The notes: generated from the letters alone by a model not told the origin. 64,000 bases of DNA from Aplectana chamaeleonis (GCA_029168955.1 JAPDOI010000117.1:1054001-1118000), one strand, 5' to 3'; positions 33,301-43,734 are shown, numbered from the stretch's first letter. A program made the numbers and translations.

Positions 33301-36300
33301 CGTATATTTATTCCCCTAAACCACCAGAAAATCCATGCTCCCCGGAAACAACCCGTTCGTCTTCAGCGACCCGCCAATCTCCCCGAAAATATCGCCTCTT
33401 ATCGGCGGCGACGCTGTAAAAAAGTCACGTGTCGGGGCATGCAGACGTGCAAACGCGCAGAAAAAACGGCTGCAGACTCTTCTGCAAACTACGCAAACAT
33501 TAGACATTCGGAAAAATAGCAGTTTGTACCACAAATCGATTCTGTTAACAAATTCCGAACTTCCATTTGAGACCTATTGACAGCCTCATCGATCTACATT
33601 GTGATCTGCACAATGTAAAGTCGATTCAAGCAAAAGGAAAGAAAACTTTAGCTACTTTAAAATTCTGAACCTACCATCCAGGATAAGCTTGCTACCCCGG
33701 CGACGGACCTCCTCTTGAAGGATGCCATTTAGAATATTGTCCGGAATGAGTTCGCCTTTGAGCACGAACGATTGAGCCCGCTGACCAAACTCTGAAACAT
33801 CTCAAATGCCGTAGTCTATCAACTGGAAAGGTCATTAATGCTATTCACTACGTCGAGTTTCTAACACGGTCAAGCGAAGTTGCGAAATTTCACAACGGGG
33901 AGGGTGGGGGGGTCGCAAAATCTTCGAACCGAATTTAAAGTTTAGGGCGGGATCGCGAAATTTTCGGACCAAAAATGAACATTTCTGGAAGCAAAAAAGA
34001 TAGAAATCAATTACCCCTACCGTAAAATTTCAAAAAAGTTTTTTTTTGCGAAAAAAAAGTGCCCAAAAATTACACCTCGGGGGTGACAAAAATTTTGGGT
34101 TCTTGGAAAAATATTTGATGGCCAGGGAGGGGATCGCTCCGATTTCGGAAAATTACACAACGCCCTGCTTGACCCTAGTTTCTAATTTGCAGTTCAGAGA
34201 AGGGGTCCCTTTATCTCCAGGGGTCGGGATAATTAGACTAACGACGAAACAGATATCGCCCAAGTATTTCTCTCGAGAAAAAAACAACACGCGAAAAAAA
34301 AAGCATACCACTGGACACTTTTCGAAGGTTGCGTTATAACAACCTTCGTCAAAAAATATTGAAGCAAGGAGACGCTCAAAACCTTCATTTTTGAGCGATG
34401 CCACTAGATGAAGCTATATAATGGGCTCGAGTAGCCTCACATTCTCGCAGGGTCAAGCGGGGCGTTGCGTAATCTTTCAAAACCGGAGCGACCCTCCCCC
34501 CTCACCAGAGTTGAGCAGGGTTGAGACTCGTCGCAACGGGGGGTCGTGAAATGATTGAAATCTTTTTGGAAAAAAAAAGAGTTTAGGGGGGGGGCTCGTA
34601 CGACTTGGCAGAATCTTGAAGGCGTCGGCAGAGTGGAAAATCTGTGAGCGAGCGAGTTTGCGAGAAATGATGAAGGGTGGGGAGCACTACGCAGTTTGGC
34701 CGCGCACGCGACCGCAACGCATAGGCTGCGACGGAGGGGGGAGCGCAGAGTGTCTTGGCCGTCGCGGAAATCGCAATTTCGCGGCGAAGCTCGCCGCGAA
34801 ATTGCGAGACGATTGTGATTTTCAAGCGATTTTGCGAGTTGCTGCCGATTTCCGCGCTCCATTGCTAATACTTGTGCTCCATTACCATCCTCTATTTAAT
34901 AAATACCCACGATTTCGACCCCTTTCTCTTTCCCTTGTTCTCATTCCTTCTTTCTGCTATATTTTCAGAGTGCTAAACTATTTTGGGGGTTGGCACTCAG
35001 GATTAAAGGAGAAATGGATGACACTGATCTCAGAAATCGATCTAATTCATGATTTTTTTAGGAAATTACAAATGACCGCTATCAAATATCTAATTACAAA
35101 AGAACTTTTCATTTTCATGCATTAATCTTTTCATTTCTCTGGGTAAATCCTGAGTGCCCCCCCCAACTAGTTTTGCACCTAGTTTCAGCTTCAGTTTCTT
35201 TTCTGGGGTGCGTTCCAAGGTTCTATACCAACCGTTTTATACCTTTCTGTTGAAATAGCTCGATTTCCGATTGCGGTATCGTTCATTCCATTTTTGAAAA
35301 CCTAAGTGATCGTCACAGCTATCTCCGCACAGTAATTTGGAAAATGAGCAGAGCACAGAAAGGAGGAAATATGGAACATTTGAAATCATTCAGTGAAATT
35401 ATTTCAGACAGCTGCAGCCCATCCTGCAAAATAACGAGACGAAATTAGATGATTGCCTTCCGCGCTCTAATCGATCAACATTCGCGCTCTAATCTAAATC
35501 ACACTCTGCGGGGATGCCTGCGACTCCGCCGCAGAAATTTCAAGGCCACGCCCACATTCGCTCGCTCGCTCGCAGACTTTCCACTCTGCCGACGCCTTTA
35601 AAACAATTTTGATCTTTTTCCAACTTTTTCACTTTCAGAAAGCTTGAAGGCGGCTTTCACGATGATCATCCTCGTTGACTTTCCACAGTGAAATGATAGG
35701 CGAGATAGATCCTAAGCTCCCAGTGTCGAAAGAACGGTAGAAAATGAGCCAGGAGCTGCAAAATGACGACTGCAAACAAGCGTTTTGGTGCCCCAGACAC
35801 GCCTGGTGCCCCAGATCCGCCCCTCGGAATGAACAAATGAAGACTCAGATTACAGGAATGATTAAGTGAAGGAAGTGCTGATAAATAAGCTGATCGCTTC
35901 ATTGCCCAGATAGGTATCATCCTTCTAGCGGTCAATTCCTCCACGCTCAAAAATCAGAATAAACAAGAAAGGGCCTATTTTTGCTCAAAAAACGCGTCTT
36001 TCGTGTCCTTTTTGAGCATGCCTTGCTATATAGGGCACCAGACCTTCCGTAAGCCGTGGAGATATCGGAAGTGAAATTTATCGTGAACACTGCCTTTAAG
36101 AAATTTTTTATCTCGCACGGGGATCGTAAAAATTTCGAATTTTTTTTATTTGGTCAATGGGAAGGGGGTCATAACTCTGCCGAAAATCGGCTCAACGGCC
36201 TGCTCAACCCTGCCCCTCACAATCATTTTTTTCTAAAACCCAAAACTTTGGGACAGTGGCTCTCTACACACGGAGAGTTGTCCCGCCTTTTGCGACTCTA

Positions 36301-39300
36301 ATTCCACTCGAGGCCACTCCGCTCGCGTTCAGTGGAGTTTCAAACTGCGAAATCGGAACAACTCCTCCCTCGGTGTGTAGACAGCCCGTCCCCAAAACTT
36401 TTGCGACCCCCCCCCGAGGCGCAATTCCTGGGCGGTTTACATTTCACTACTAAATTGTCAAGCGCCAAAAATTCGTTCACTAGTCGGGCTCAAACGTCTA
36501 GAACCTGAGCAATGCTACGACCCTTCCTTTTGGTGACCAAAATATCGAGAATTTTTGGAAAATCTTCACCAAACTTTTTTTGAACCGAAATTCCCAAGAT
36601 CGTCATCAAAAAATTTCACTTCCAAGAAGAACTTTTTTTGAGAAGAACTTATTGGCCAACCGGTTCGGACACTGAAATCCTTCGTCGGACGCGACGCGGT
36701 CGCGACACGTTCGCATTGGGGCGCGGTTTTCATTAGCTCCACTCCCCGCATTGTGTCCGTAGTCGGATTTGTACTTCGAGGACGGGATTTTCGTGTTTAT
36801 CTGCAAAATTCAATTGGCCATTAGGTTCTTCTGAAAGGGCAAATGATTCGGGGACGATGAATCATTCAAAAAAAGGCAGACACGTAAAATTGTCCGCTTC
36901 TACCATGATTTCCATTGGCTTTTTTTTGCTAATTTCTAGGAGTGTATGTTTGCAGCGCCTGTTTTTTTACTAGACAGTAAGCTACCAGTCTTTGAGCGAT
37001 TTCTATTAATTGCTTCCAAATAGATGCTTTTTATGCTTTTTAGTTTTCGAAGAAAACTCGGAGACGTGTTAAGAGGGGGTTTCAGTTTTCGGAGCAAGCA
37101 ACAGAGCGGTCTTTCATGGCAAAATATAACAGTAATAAGGAGATTCCGGCATGATAAGCTAGAGAAGCTTTACTTTGACCATCCCAGAATGAGGGAGCTA
37201 GGCTATATTTATTCATCAGGCAATTTTCGGGGCGTTAGGAAAGCTATTGCGGATTTTACTCAAAACATAACCATACCCGTTTCTCGATATTCTGAAGCTT
37301 ACTATATCTTACAACAGATACAGAACATAGAACTATTTGGCTGGCGTAATTTCACTAGACTTTAAAGATATCGATAAGTGGGCCTTGAATCCATCTTAAG
37401 CATATTAAATACCACTACAAGAATGTTTCCAGTTAGATTCGAGACTTATAAAACTACCATATTCCCATCATAGCCAATTTTCCAGCGTTTTGAAAGTCAC
37501 CAAAAGTTGCATTTTGCCAGGAGGATTTGCAGCAGCTACAAAATAAGGTTAGGAAACAATCATAGAAGTACTTCGAATTGAGGTATAATTCATTACGAAC
37601 GACCGTATCGTTGATAACCATTTCTTTTTTTTTTGAGATGCGCGACCGCAGACAGTCGACTGACCCAGAAAATGGAACGCTGGATAAAAAACGCGTACTA
37701 GTGAGATGAGGAGGATCGTTGTGTACTATATCGAACTATGAGAGGGATAATCGTATTGAGGTTATGTGGAGTGAGTACTAGAGTGTTGCCCGAATATTCG
37801 TTTATTCGAATAATATTCGAATATTCGAATATTCAAAGAAGTGGATTATTCGGGTTATTCGAATAATCGAATATTCAAAGTGGAATATTCGTTTATTCGA
37901 ATATTCGAATATTCAAAGAGGTGAAATATTCGGTTTATTCGAATATTCAGCACGAATAATTTGAACATTCGACAAGATCGCACTCATTTTGCCCTGCTTT
38001 TACATTTCAAACATCTTAGCGTAGTGACTACTAATTTCTCACAATTCTTCGGTACCTCATAAGTATAAAGTTACTGTGCTTATCTGGGTTAAATTCCATT
38101 CCGCGATTGCGTCTCGACACGCTTTGCGGCCGCACGCGCTCGAGTCAATCGAGTTTCCAGCTCCAAAGCCGACACGATATGGCTTTTTTTATACAGTTTT
38201 CTTCAATTTTGTTTAGTTTCCAGTTTCTAAAACCCACCTAGAGTCAACAGATCCGCAGCTGCGGCGCTGGAAACTCTTCCGACTCGAAAGCGCGCGGCCG
38301 CAAAGCATGTCGAGACGCAATGCGGACCGGAGTTTGACCCAGATAAGCAGAGTATAGCAGGTATTTCCAATATATTAAATGGCTCGTAGGATTTTGTCAA
38401 AACGCTAGAAATGCCCATTTCACCTTTAGTTATAGAGAAAATTCTAAATCTTGAGCGGCTCAAAAGTATAGCAACACTTGAGCAACATGGACATTTCTTA
38501 CGATGATGGCCAGAATGAGCGATTTTCATGAGTATTTTCATGAAACTGGTTCGAGGTGATGCTATCTGTCTACTTTCCCGGTGAACTTCACCTGAATTCT
38601 GACGCAAAAGCCCAAGCTATCTCCTTCCGTAATGCTGGACGTGGAATTCGATGGTTTCCAGCCACCTAGGACGACTAGCTGGATGTAGTCTCAAGTTCGC
38701 GCCAGATCCTGAGCCACTCAACGTCTGTTGTCGCCCAGACGTCTCATGGAGCTGGGAAGCGAGATATTACACGGCGAGTTCCCAGTGACATGGTGTCGGT
38801 CTCAACGACTAACTACGAATTGTCGCTGAGTTTTTTCGAATCGTCGCTGAGATTCCGGAGTAGGGCACGGATAAGCAGCACTAGGATGTTCGCCATCGCA
38901 GAAACCGCGCATAACTCAACTGAACTCAGCTAAGCTAAACCAAACTAGTCCGAAGCAGACCACAAATGTGGCGGCAATTTAGCGGGTATTTTGCGGCTAT
39001 TTCACGGCGAGCATTATTTGGCGACTATTTCGCAGCCAGCATCATTTGGCGGCTATTTCGCGACTATTACTCGGGAAAAAGGCATTTTGCCTCTGTTTCG
39101 CGGCTATTTCTCGGTCAAAACTCACAAGAGAACCACAATAAGTTATACTGATCATTCCAAATGAAATGTATATTTCTAGAACCATTTTTGGACGAAAAGT
39201 CCGAATACGCCCATTGCAGCTGCCTAGACCCACTCTGAAAAAAGTTATGAGCGTTTTTTAAAGCTTCGCGGCAAGGTAAGGGAATTATGGAATTTATGGA

Positions 39301-42300
39301 ATTTTTAGGGTGTTTTAAATTTTTTTCCTGATTTTGCTAAAAACATGTATGTAGGGGTAATCTGGGGTGCTGAACACGAATCTGGGGTTCGCATCTAGAA
39401 ATTTTAAGGTTTACTGTAGGTTACGGTAGGTAACATGTCATTTAGGAGGCAAAACCTATCTCAATAGTCCGATAATCGACAAATGGACACCGAATTCGTA
39501 TTCAGCACCCCAAATAACCCCCACATAGAAACTTTGAGACAAATCTGAGACTTTGACCAAACTACCGTATACCCACCGTAATCTACCCTAAGCTGTCGAA
39601 AATCGATAAACTGACATCAGATTCGTGATCAGCACCCCAAATAACCCCCCAGAACGATTTTTAAGTCAAATCTGGAATATTTTTCTAAAACGCTTCGAGA
39701 GCCCTCTTAATTGGTATAAATAAAGACCCGACCGAAAATCCGTACAAGTCCAAAACGCTGTTAGTCTGCGCAAAGTTTGGAAAATGTTCCTACACCCAAA
39801 CTTTGCTTAGTGGGGTAGTTTTGGGAGCAGAACACGAATACATGGTCCGTTTCCGGATTTTCGTAAAATAATGCGCTTTTTGGAGAGTACAATAAGTACG
39901 GAAGTCAGAGAAAAAATGCCTATAACTTTTTTCAGAGCGGGTCTAATCAGCTGCGATGGGCATATTCGGACTTTTCGTCCGAAAATGGTTCTAGAAAAGT
40001 ACATTTCATTTGGAATGGTCACTATGACTTATTGTGGTTCCCTTGTCAGAGTACACGCTCGTAAACGTGGTTCAGATAACCACGGAAATATAATGGTATG
40101 GCTCAGAACACAACGCCTACGCATTTTGAAGCGTCAAAAACGACTTACAATGACGCTACACGTGTGAGAAGTTGGCCCCGCCCCCGTATCTGCCCGCCCT
40201 TGCATTTGCGTCCTCCTCCAAAAAAGGGGTTCTGGGCTATTCCCACCATCGGCGACGCTTATGGGTGGTACAATGAGTACAATAAGTGAGCCATACACAT
40301 CGACAATGGTGGGAGTGGCCCAGCACTCCTGTTTGGGGGAGGACGCAAATACGGGGGCGGGCTGATACAGGTGCGGGGCCGACTCCTCAGTCGTGTGGCG
40401 TCACTTGTGGTCGTTTTTGACGCTTCAGAATGCGTAGGCGTTGTATTCTGAGCCATGCCATTCAACTTCCGTAGTTAGTATCTCAACCATGCTTGCAATC
40501 GTGTATGCTGCCTTTAAGTGATAAGAGTGCAGCCGGTTCAATTACCCAAGTATGCAGTACATTGGCCCCGCCCAGCATCTGGAAGCCCTGCCCATCCGGT
40601 GGCGGCCTCAGTGGAGGTTGGGCGACCCAGCCGCGACGCGTGGGTCTACCGACTACGCTTCGTGTCGGTGTGTCGACCGCGACGCGTGTCGGTTTTCCGA
40701 CCGCGACGCGTGTCGGTTTTCCGACGGCGACGCGTGTCGGTGTGCCGACCGCGATGCGTGTAGGTGTGCTGACCGCGATGCGTATCGATGCGCCGGGCGC
40801 GACGCGGGTAGGTGCAAAGTAGTTCCTAAGCCACATAAAAGTCTTGCTGGATGTGAACCGCTGCTAAATAGGCCGCTAAACGTGACAGGTCAAAATGTCA
40901 ACAGACCGACAACAGGCGGACGTCGCTGGGCAACGGGCAGTTGTCAGGCTTACAATGCGAGCGATTTGAGTTGTCAAGAGGGTGCAGTTTATGAGATGAC
41001 AACTTCTCAACCTGTTGTCGACGCCCCAGTTTGCCCGAGTGGATTGGATGGGATAGTACGCAATAGTGTCCCCCAAATATTCGTTTATTCGAATAATATT
41101 CGAATATTCAAAGAAGTGGATTATTCGGGTTATTCGAATAATGGAATATTCAAAGAAGTGAAATATTCGTTTATTCTAATAATCGAATATTCGAAGAAGT
41201 GAAATATTCGAATTATTCGTTTATTCGAATATTCAAAAAAAATTATTCGTTCCAACACTCTAGTGAGTACCCAGTACAAGTGCTAGCGACACCGCAAGGT
41301 TGGCGATTCAAAATTAATAATCGCTAGAAGATTGGTCGGTAACTATCTATTGAGAAGAAACAGGCGCTGGAAAACTTACACTCCTAGAAAATAGAAGGAA
41401 AAATCCAATGGAAAGCATGGTAGAAGCGGATATTTTATTTACTAAATGAAGATGTCTGATTTTCTGTAGTGATTCGTCGTCCTCTAATCAATTGTAGTTT
41501 AAGAAGAACCTATTGACCAATTGAACATCGCAGATAGAAGAGAAAATCCCGTTCACGAAGTACAAATCCGTGTACGGACATAATGAGGCGAGTGGAGCTG
41601 AGGAATATGGCGCCCCAATGCGAGCGTGACGCGACCGCGTCGCGTGCGACGAAGGATTTGAGTGTCCGAACCGGTTGGCCAATAAGTCCTTCTCTTTTTT
41701 TGCGAACCCCGTCTTCGTTTTCAGGCCGGAACTTTTGCGAGCCCCTACCCCCATTGCGAAATTTTGCAACCCCGCTTGACCCTGGTTAACTTAATTTGGA
41801 AAAAAGGTTATTCCTCGAGTTACAGTAAGTCGACCGTAGTAGGCAAATGCTTCGAACCTTATTGGAACCTCGCCAGATAACAGGATGCTTAACAGAAATC
41901 CGATGTCTATATTCCGATTTTCAGAAGAACATGACAACTACAGTGTCAGCTACCTGAGCTACTCCTGCATCTTTCATAGTCCTCCCCTCAAGCGCGGCAC
42001 GCGGTGGACTTTCTCTGAGGAAAGGTTACACCTTTGAGGAATATTACCGCGACTCTTCCGCTACTTACCCGCGACTTCACCGCAATCCCGGACTGTGCCG
42101 CGACTTTTCCGAGGGTCAAGCACTCCTCCGGGACTCTTCCGCGACCTTACCGCGATTTGGTTCATGAAGAGTCGTCCGCGGTTCAGCCCCGCATCTCCTC
42201 CGGGTCGGCGCCGGCAGGCTCCAAAGCGGAGGAATCGCGGCAACATTTCTCAGAGACCCGCGCGTTCGGCCCATCCAACACCGCTCAAACCGCCATAGCG

Positions 42301-42706
42301 GTTTCGCCATTTAAAACAATACTCGCTTCTCAGTTCAAGTCCAGTGCAACATAAATAATTCTGGCACTATTCTACGCTACCGTATACGCAAACGCAAGTT
42401 AGGAATTTCGGTGCATGTCACAGTTGGGGCCCGCCTTTAGCAGTTTTTAAGGGAAGAAAGTTTCATAGTCCGCCGCTCATCCCGCGCGTGCCGCGCTTGC
42501 GGTGAGCACTATGAAAGATGCCTAAAGGCCCAAAAATAAAACAAAACAAGCCTGCGCAATAAAAACGCACCTGTGCCTCTCTGGATATGATCTCTGATAA
42601 AGTCGCCTGCAGAAAAATATCCGAACTGGTCGAAATCCTTCAGCAACATTTTCGCAATTGTGTGCTTTCCACTGCCAGCTGGCCCACTTAGTAATAGACG
42701 AAACAT
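30210..42706 (-). CDS. Adenylate kinase, AK3/AK4-like (GTP:AMP phosphotransferase), six exons
   Basis: The gene transfers a phosphoryl group between NTP and AMP; AK3/AK4 enzymes act in the mitochondrial matrix. Exons (minus strand) are 42706-42571, 33791-33675, 32070-31997, 31538-31440, 31174-31056 and 30315-30210. All introns are GT..AG, phases 1,1,0,0,2, and the joined frame has 216 codons plus TGA. Visible motifs: P-loop GPAGSGKHT (8-16), AMP-site SAGDFIR (32-38), the family signature [12 protein letters not shown] (81-92), a long LID without the four zinc cysteines ([13 protein letters not shown] then DDVTGEP), and KREDD plus RRRL late in the LID and CORE. Length fits long-type kinases (about 215-230). 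No cleavable presequence is seen. The start was chosen because an acceptor lies 3 bp upstream. Oddities: Gly to His after the P-loop Lys, and a conserved LID Arg replaced by Gln122. Intron 1 is 8,779 bp of transposon sequence. Splicing has not been confirmed by transcript data. Confidence 0.93.
30488..30713. mobile_element. 226-bp foldback MITE in adenylate kinase intron 5
   Basis: Ends TTGATCGAATTCACAGC and the near complement; arms of about 90 bp contain GGCACACGTGACGCGC. Confidence 0.8.
31056..31174 (-). CDS. Adenylate kinase exon 5 (residues 143-181)
   Basis: The acceptor is CGTTTTAG. The exon encodes the rest of the LID ([16 protein letters not shown]) and the helix with RRRLEVHEK. Arg155 and Arg166 match conserved catalytic arginines of the family. 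The donor is ACAG|GTGAAA. Confidence 0.92.
31440..31538 (-). CDS. Adenylate kinase exon 4 (residues 110-142)
   Basis: The acceptor is ATATTTAG. The exon encodes [10 protein letters not shown] and the first part of the LID ([15 protein letters not shown]). The donor GAG|GTTGGT is a weak match to consensus but keeps the frame into exon 5. The residue that is normally Arg in the LID hinge is Gln122. Confidence 0.9.
31617..31946. mobile_element. TTAA-flanked MITE in adenylate kinase intron 3
   Basis: AGGCAGTGTCCACGG and CCGCGGACACTGCCT-like ends are flanked by TCAA and TTAA. A second inverted pair inside carries GAGCTCTT. Without it the intron would be about 125 bp. Confidence 0.82.
31997..32070 (-). 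CDS. Adenylate kinase exon 3 (residues 85-109)
   Basis: The acceptor is TTGTTCAG. The exon completes the signature with GYPRSMCQ, including the phosphate-contacting Arg88, and ends in the strand DLVVELK. The donor is AAG|GTGAAT. Confidence 0.92.
32255..32391. mobile_element. 137-bp inverted-repeat element in intron 2
   Basis: GGCCGGATT at the left faces AATCCGGCC at the right, with repeated TATACCCGG inside. Confidence 0.6.
32607..33100. mobile_element. TTAA-flanked MITE in intron 2, AGGCAGTG family
   Basis: TTAA AGGCAGTGTTCATGACG on the left, and ATCGTTAACACTGCTT then TCAA on the right. Confidence 0.78.
33105..33500 (+). repeat. Dispersed repeat with the empty site of the 11,375 element (intron 2)
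   Basis: It matches 11,100-11,370 joined to 12,128-12,210, with one TTA at the junction near 33,400. Confidence 0.75.
33675..33791 (-). CDS. Adenylate kinase exon 2 (residues 46-84)
   Basis: The exon follows a GATGTTTCAG acceptor and encodes the AMP-binding domain ([19 protein letters not shown]) up to LILD, the first half of the family signature. The donor is GATG|GTAGGT. It lies 8.8 kb from exon 1, so only protein similarity and the matching phase link the two. Confidence 0.92.
33868..34174. mobile_element. Inverted-repeat element, GGTCAAGC family (intron 1)
   Basis: GGTCAAGCGAAGTTGCG at the left faces CGCCCTGCTTGACC at the right. Relatives lie at 34,450-36,210 and 41,710-41,790. Confidence 0.6.
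34620..35597. mobile_element. TTAA-flanked element with AGGCGTCGGCAGAG ends (intron 1)
   Basis: The terminal repeats extend about 40 bp and contain CGAGCGAGCGA. TTGA lies on the left and TTAA on the right. A hairpin CGCAATTTCGCGGCGA lies near 34,772. Confidence 0.75.
35648..36095. mobile_element. TTAA-flanked MITE, AGGCAGTG family (intron 1)
   Basis: AGGCGGCTTTCACGATGA on the left; TATCGTGAACACTGCCT then TTAA on the right. Confidence 0.78.
36263..36381. mobile_element. 119-bp foldback MITE (intron 1)
   Basis: TCTACACACGGAGAGTTGT faces its near complement ACAACTCCTCCCTCGGTGTG. Confidence 0.65.
37024..37365 (+). CDS. Unidentified 113-codon open frame inside the intron 1 element
   Basis: I do not recognise this frame. 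It runs from ATG to TAA, is rich in Arg, Phe and Tyr, and shows no signal peptide or membrane segment. It has no counterpart in the right arm of the surrounding inverted repeat. It may be a chance frame. Confidence 0.15.
   Translation: MLFMLFSFRRKLGDVLRGGFSFRSKQQSGLSWQNITVIRRFRHDKLEKLYFDHPRMRELGYIYSSGNFRGVRKAIADFTQNITIPVSRYSEAYYILQQIQNIELFGWRNFTRL
37785..37980. repeat. AT palindromic array of TTCGAATA units, left block
   Basis: It is built of ATTCGAATATTCGAATATTC with AAAGAAGTGGATTATTCGGG spacers. It is preceded by CTAGAGTGTTG. Confidence 0.85.
38072..38354. mobile_element. TA-MITE (CTGTGCTTATC family), copy 6 (intron 1)
   Basis: Both arms are present; TA flanks at 38,072-38,073 and 38,353-38,354. 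GCGGCCGC occurs in each arm. Confidence 0.9.
39000..39123 (+). mobile_element. Fragment of the SL1-like MITE family
   Basis: Only the GGCGGCTATTTCGCG repeats and the CTCGGTCAAAACTCACA end remain. Confidence 0.5.
39124..40046. mobile_element. Foldback element with CAAGAGAACCACAATAAG ends (intron 1)
   Basis: The left arm (39,124-39,240) is the reverse complement of the right arm (39,930-40,046). The sequence near 39,536 is the empty site of the 28,826-29,106 insertion. Confidence 0.8.
40098..40456. mobile_element. 359-bp foldback MITE (intron 1)
   Basis: ATGGCTCAGAACACAACGCC faces its near complement GGCGTTGTATTCTGAGCCAT; arms are about 150 bp. Confidence 0.85.
40531..40640 (+). mobile_element. 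SL1-like MITE fragment (intron 1)
   Basis: GGTTCAATTACCCAAG at 40,535 is followed by a changed TATGCAGTACATTGGCC and a CTGGAAGCCC block. Confidence 0.6.
40640..40815. repeat. 24-bp minisatellite (intron 1)
   Basis: Units of GACCGCGACGCGTGTCGGTT and four more bases repeat about seven times with drift. The long open frames here come from the period being a multiple of three. Confidence 0.9.
41077..41262. repeat. AT palindromic array of TTCGAATA units, right block
   Basis: Same units as 37,785-37,980, ending CCAACACTCTAG, the complement of the left boundary. Confidence 0.85.
41710..42570. other. Distal part of adenylate kinase intron 1
   Basis: It contains a GGTCAAGC-family end near 41,785 and a block of ACCGCGACTCTTCC-like repeats at 42,045-42,165. 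Frames there are repeat-derived. Confidence 0.5.
42571..42706 (-). CDS. Adenylate kinase exon 1 (residues 1-45 plus one base)
   Basis: This exon encodes the start methionine, the first beta strand, the P-loop with Lys14 and the AMP-binding segment ending IQRGT. The donor reads CAG|GTGCGT. The leftover G joins the AG of exon 2 to make Glu46. Confidence 0.93.
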
Positions 42707-42716
42707 GATCTGAAAA
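42707..42716 (-). promoter_or_regulatory. Likely spliced-leader trans-splice acceptor of the adenylate kinase mRNA
   Basis: On the minus strand the sequence before the start is GTTTTCAG then ATC then ATG. A TTTTCAG this close to the start with no coding exon upstream is the usual arrangement for nematode SL1 trans-splicing. It could instead be the acceptor of a 5' UTR intron. Confidence 0.6.
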
Positions 42717-42890
42717 CATTAGCCTAGTTAATTGAGGTCCTTCCAAGGTTGTCAGCATACGTTCAACGAAATAATGGAGGCAACATAACATACATTCCTG
42801 AAATTTTGCTCAGAAAACGACTCCCTTATACTCTATTTCGGAAAGACTTTTACTTCTATGTGCGCTCTTATGCTGCGTCTATGCGGTTGA

Positions 42891-43022
42891 GAGCCCGAAT
42901 AGAGTCTCGCCGCTGAAAGACGCGGCAGCATGCAATGGAGGAGTATTGATCAAGCGGCGACGGACGATCGATTTCCCTCTCCTACATGCTGCCGCGTATT
43001 TCAGCAGCGACTCTATTCAGGC
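42891..43022. mobile_element. 132-bp foldback MITE just upstream of the adenylate kinase start
   Basis: CCGAATAGAGTC and ACGCGGCAGCATG recur as complements at the right. It lies about 180 bp before the start codon. Confidence 0.75.
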
Positions 43023-43030
43023 CACAAGGC

Positions 43031-43350
43031 GTCGTTTATACTCCAACCGCCTCGCGGCGCGACGAAGTGCAGTCCTACGATATCGATCGTGTGCTCTCTT
43101 GGCAGGGGCGAGCACTATGATGCACTTGGCCACGCCCATTTTACCATGCCGCACTAAATTTTAGCACCTACCCGGGGTTTCCCTCACTTGCCGAAATCAG
43201 GGGGGTCAATGCGGCACGGAAAAATGGGCGTGGCCAAGTGCGATACACCAGTGCCCCCACCCCGCTAGATAGCACCATCGACCGTACCGCGCGATCAACA
43301 TTACAGAAATGCACCATGCGGCGCCGCTTGGCGGCGGGAGTATAAACGAC
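43031..43350. mobile_element. GTCGTTTATACT foldback MITE, occupied copy
   Basis: Ends GTCGTTTATACTCC and GGGAGTATAAACGAC. A 187-bp hAT-type MITE is inserted in it. The unoccupied copy is at 46,741-46,870. Confidence 0.85.
43090..43276. mobile_element. hAT-type MITE with 8-bp duplication, second copy
   Basis: It is related to 4,042-4,236 (TTGGCCACGCCCATTTT). ATCGATCG at 43,082-43,089 and ATCGACCG at 43,277-43,284 flank it; one base of the duplication has changed. Confidence 0.8.
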
Positions 43351-43354
43351 CCCT

Positions 43355-43734
43355 ACTCTGAGAGTTTTAGCCAAGAGATAGCCGCGAAATGCCTGCTTGC
43401 CGCGAAGTAGCCGCGGAACAGCCGAGAAATAATGCGCCCCAGGTAGGTATACGAAACATTCCAGAGGCATGATTCAGATGTCAACACCTCCGTCGGTTCC
43501 GTTACCCAAGTTTGAGGTACTTGGACCTCGTTCAGCCTCTGGGAGCCATGACCAACCGCTCGCGGCCCCGAATGGTGGTTTGGCGAACGAAGCGGTTATA
43601 TCTTGGCTCATTCTCGGCTACTTCTTGTCCGTTTTGTGAAAAACCGAGAAACAGCCCACCAGGAGCCGCTGCGGAGCCTGGTGGGCCGTTTCTCGGCTAT
43701 ATCGCGGCTAATTCCCGGACAAAACTCTCAGAGC
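43355..43734 (+). mobile_element. SL1-like MITE family, full copy
   Basis: ACTCTGAGAGTTTTAGCC at the left and AAAACTCTCAGAGC at the right. The SL1-like segment is at 43,495-43,516, followed by GTACTTGGACC. Confidence 0.85.

Larger units (their letters stand above)
34450..36210. mobile_element. GGTCAAGC-family element hosting two TTAA elements (intron 1)
   Basis: The left end GGGTCAAGCGGGGCG and the right end CTGCTCAACCCTG enclose the insertions at 34,620-35,597 and 35,648-36,095. Confidence 0.5.
36640..41700. mobile_element. About 5-kb inverted-repeat structure filling half of intron 1
   Basis: The left arm (36,640-36,830 and 36,890-37,000) is the reverse complement of the right arm (41,330-41,445 and 41,490-41,700). 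Shared blocks include GGCCAACCGGTTCGGACACT, CTTCTACCATG and TTTCTAGGAGTGTA. The inside is filled with other MITEs. No transposase is recognisable. Confidence 0.65.

Noticed and set aside
37785..37980. Telomere or centromere satellite
   Set aside because: Units are palindromic TTCGAATA, not TTAGGC, and only about 200 bp long on each side.
40552..41202. 216-codon frame on the plus strand
   Set aside because: It runs through the 24-bp minisatellite (a multiple of three) and into an AT palindromic array, inside a kinase intron.
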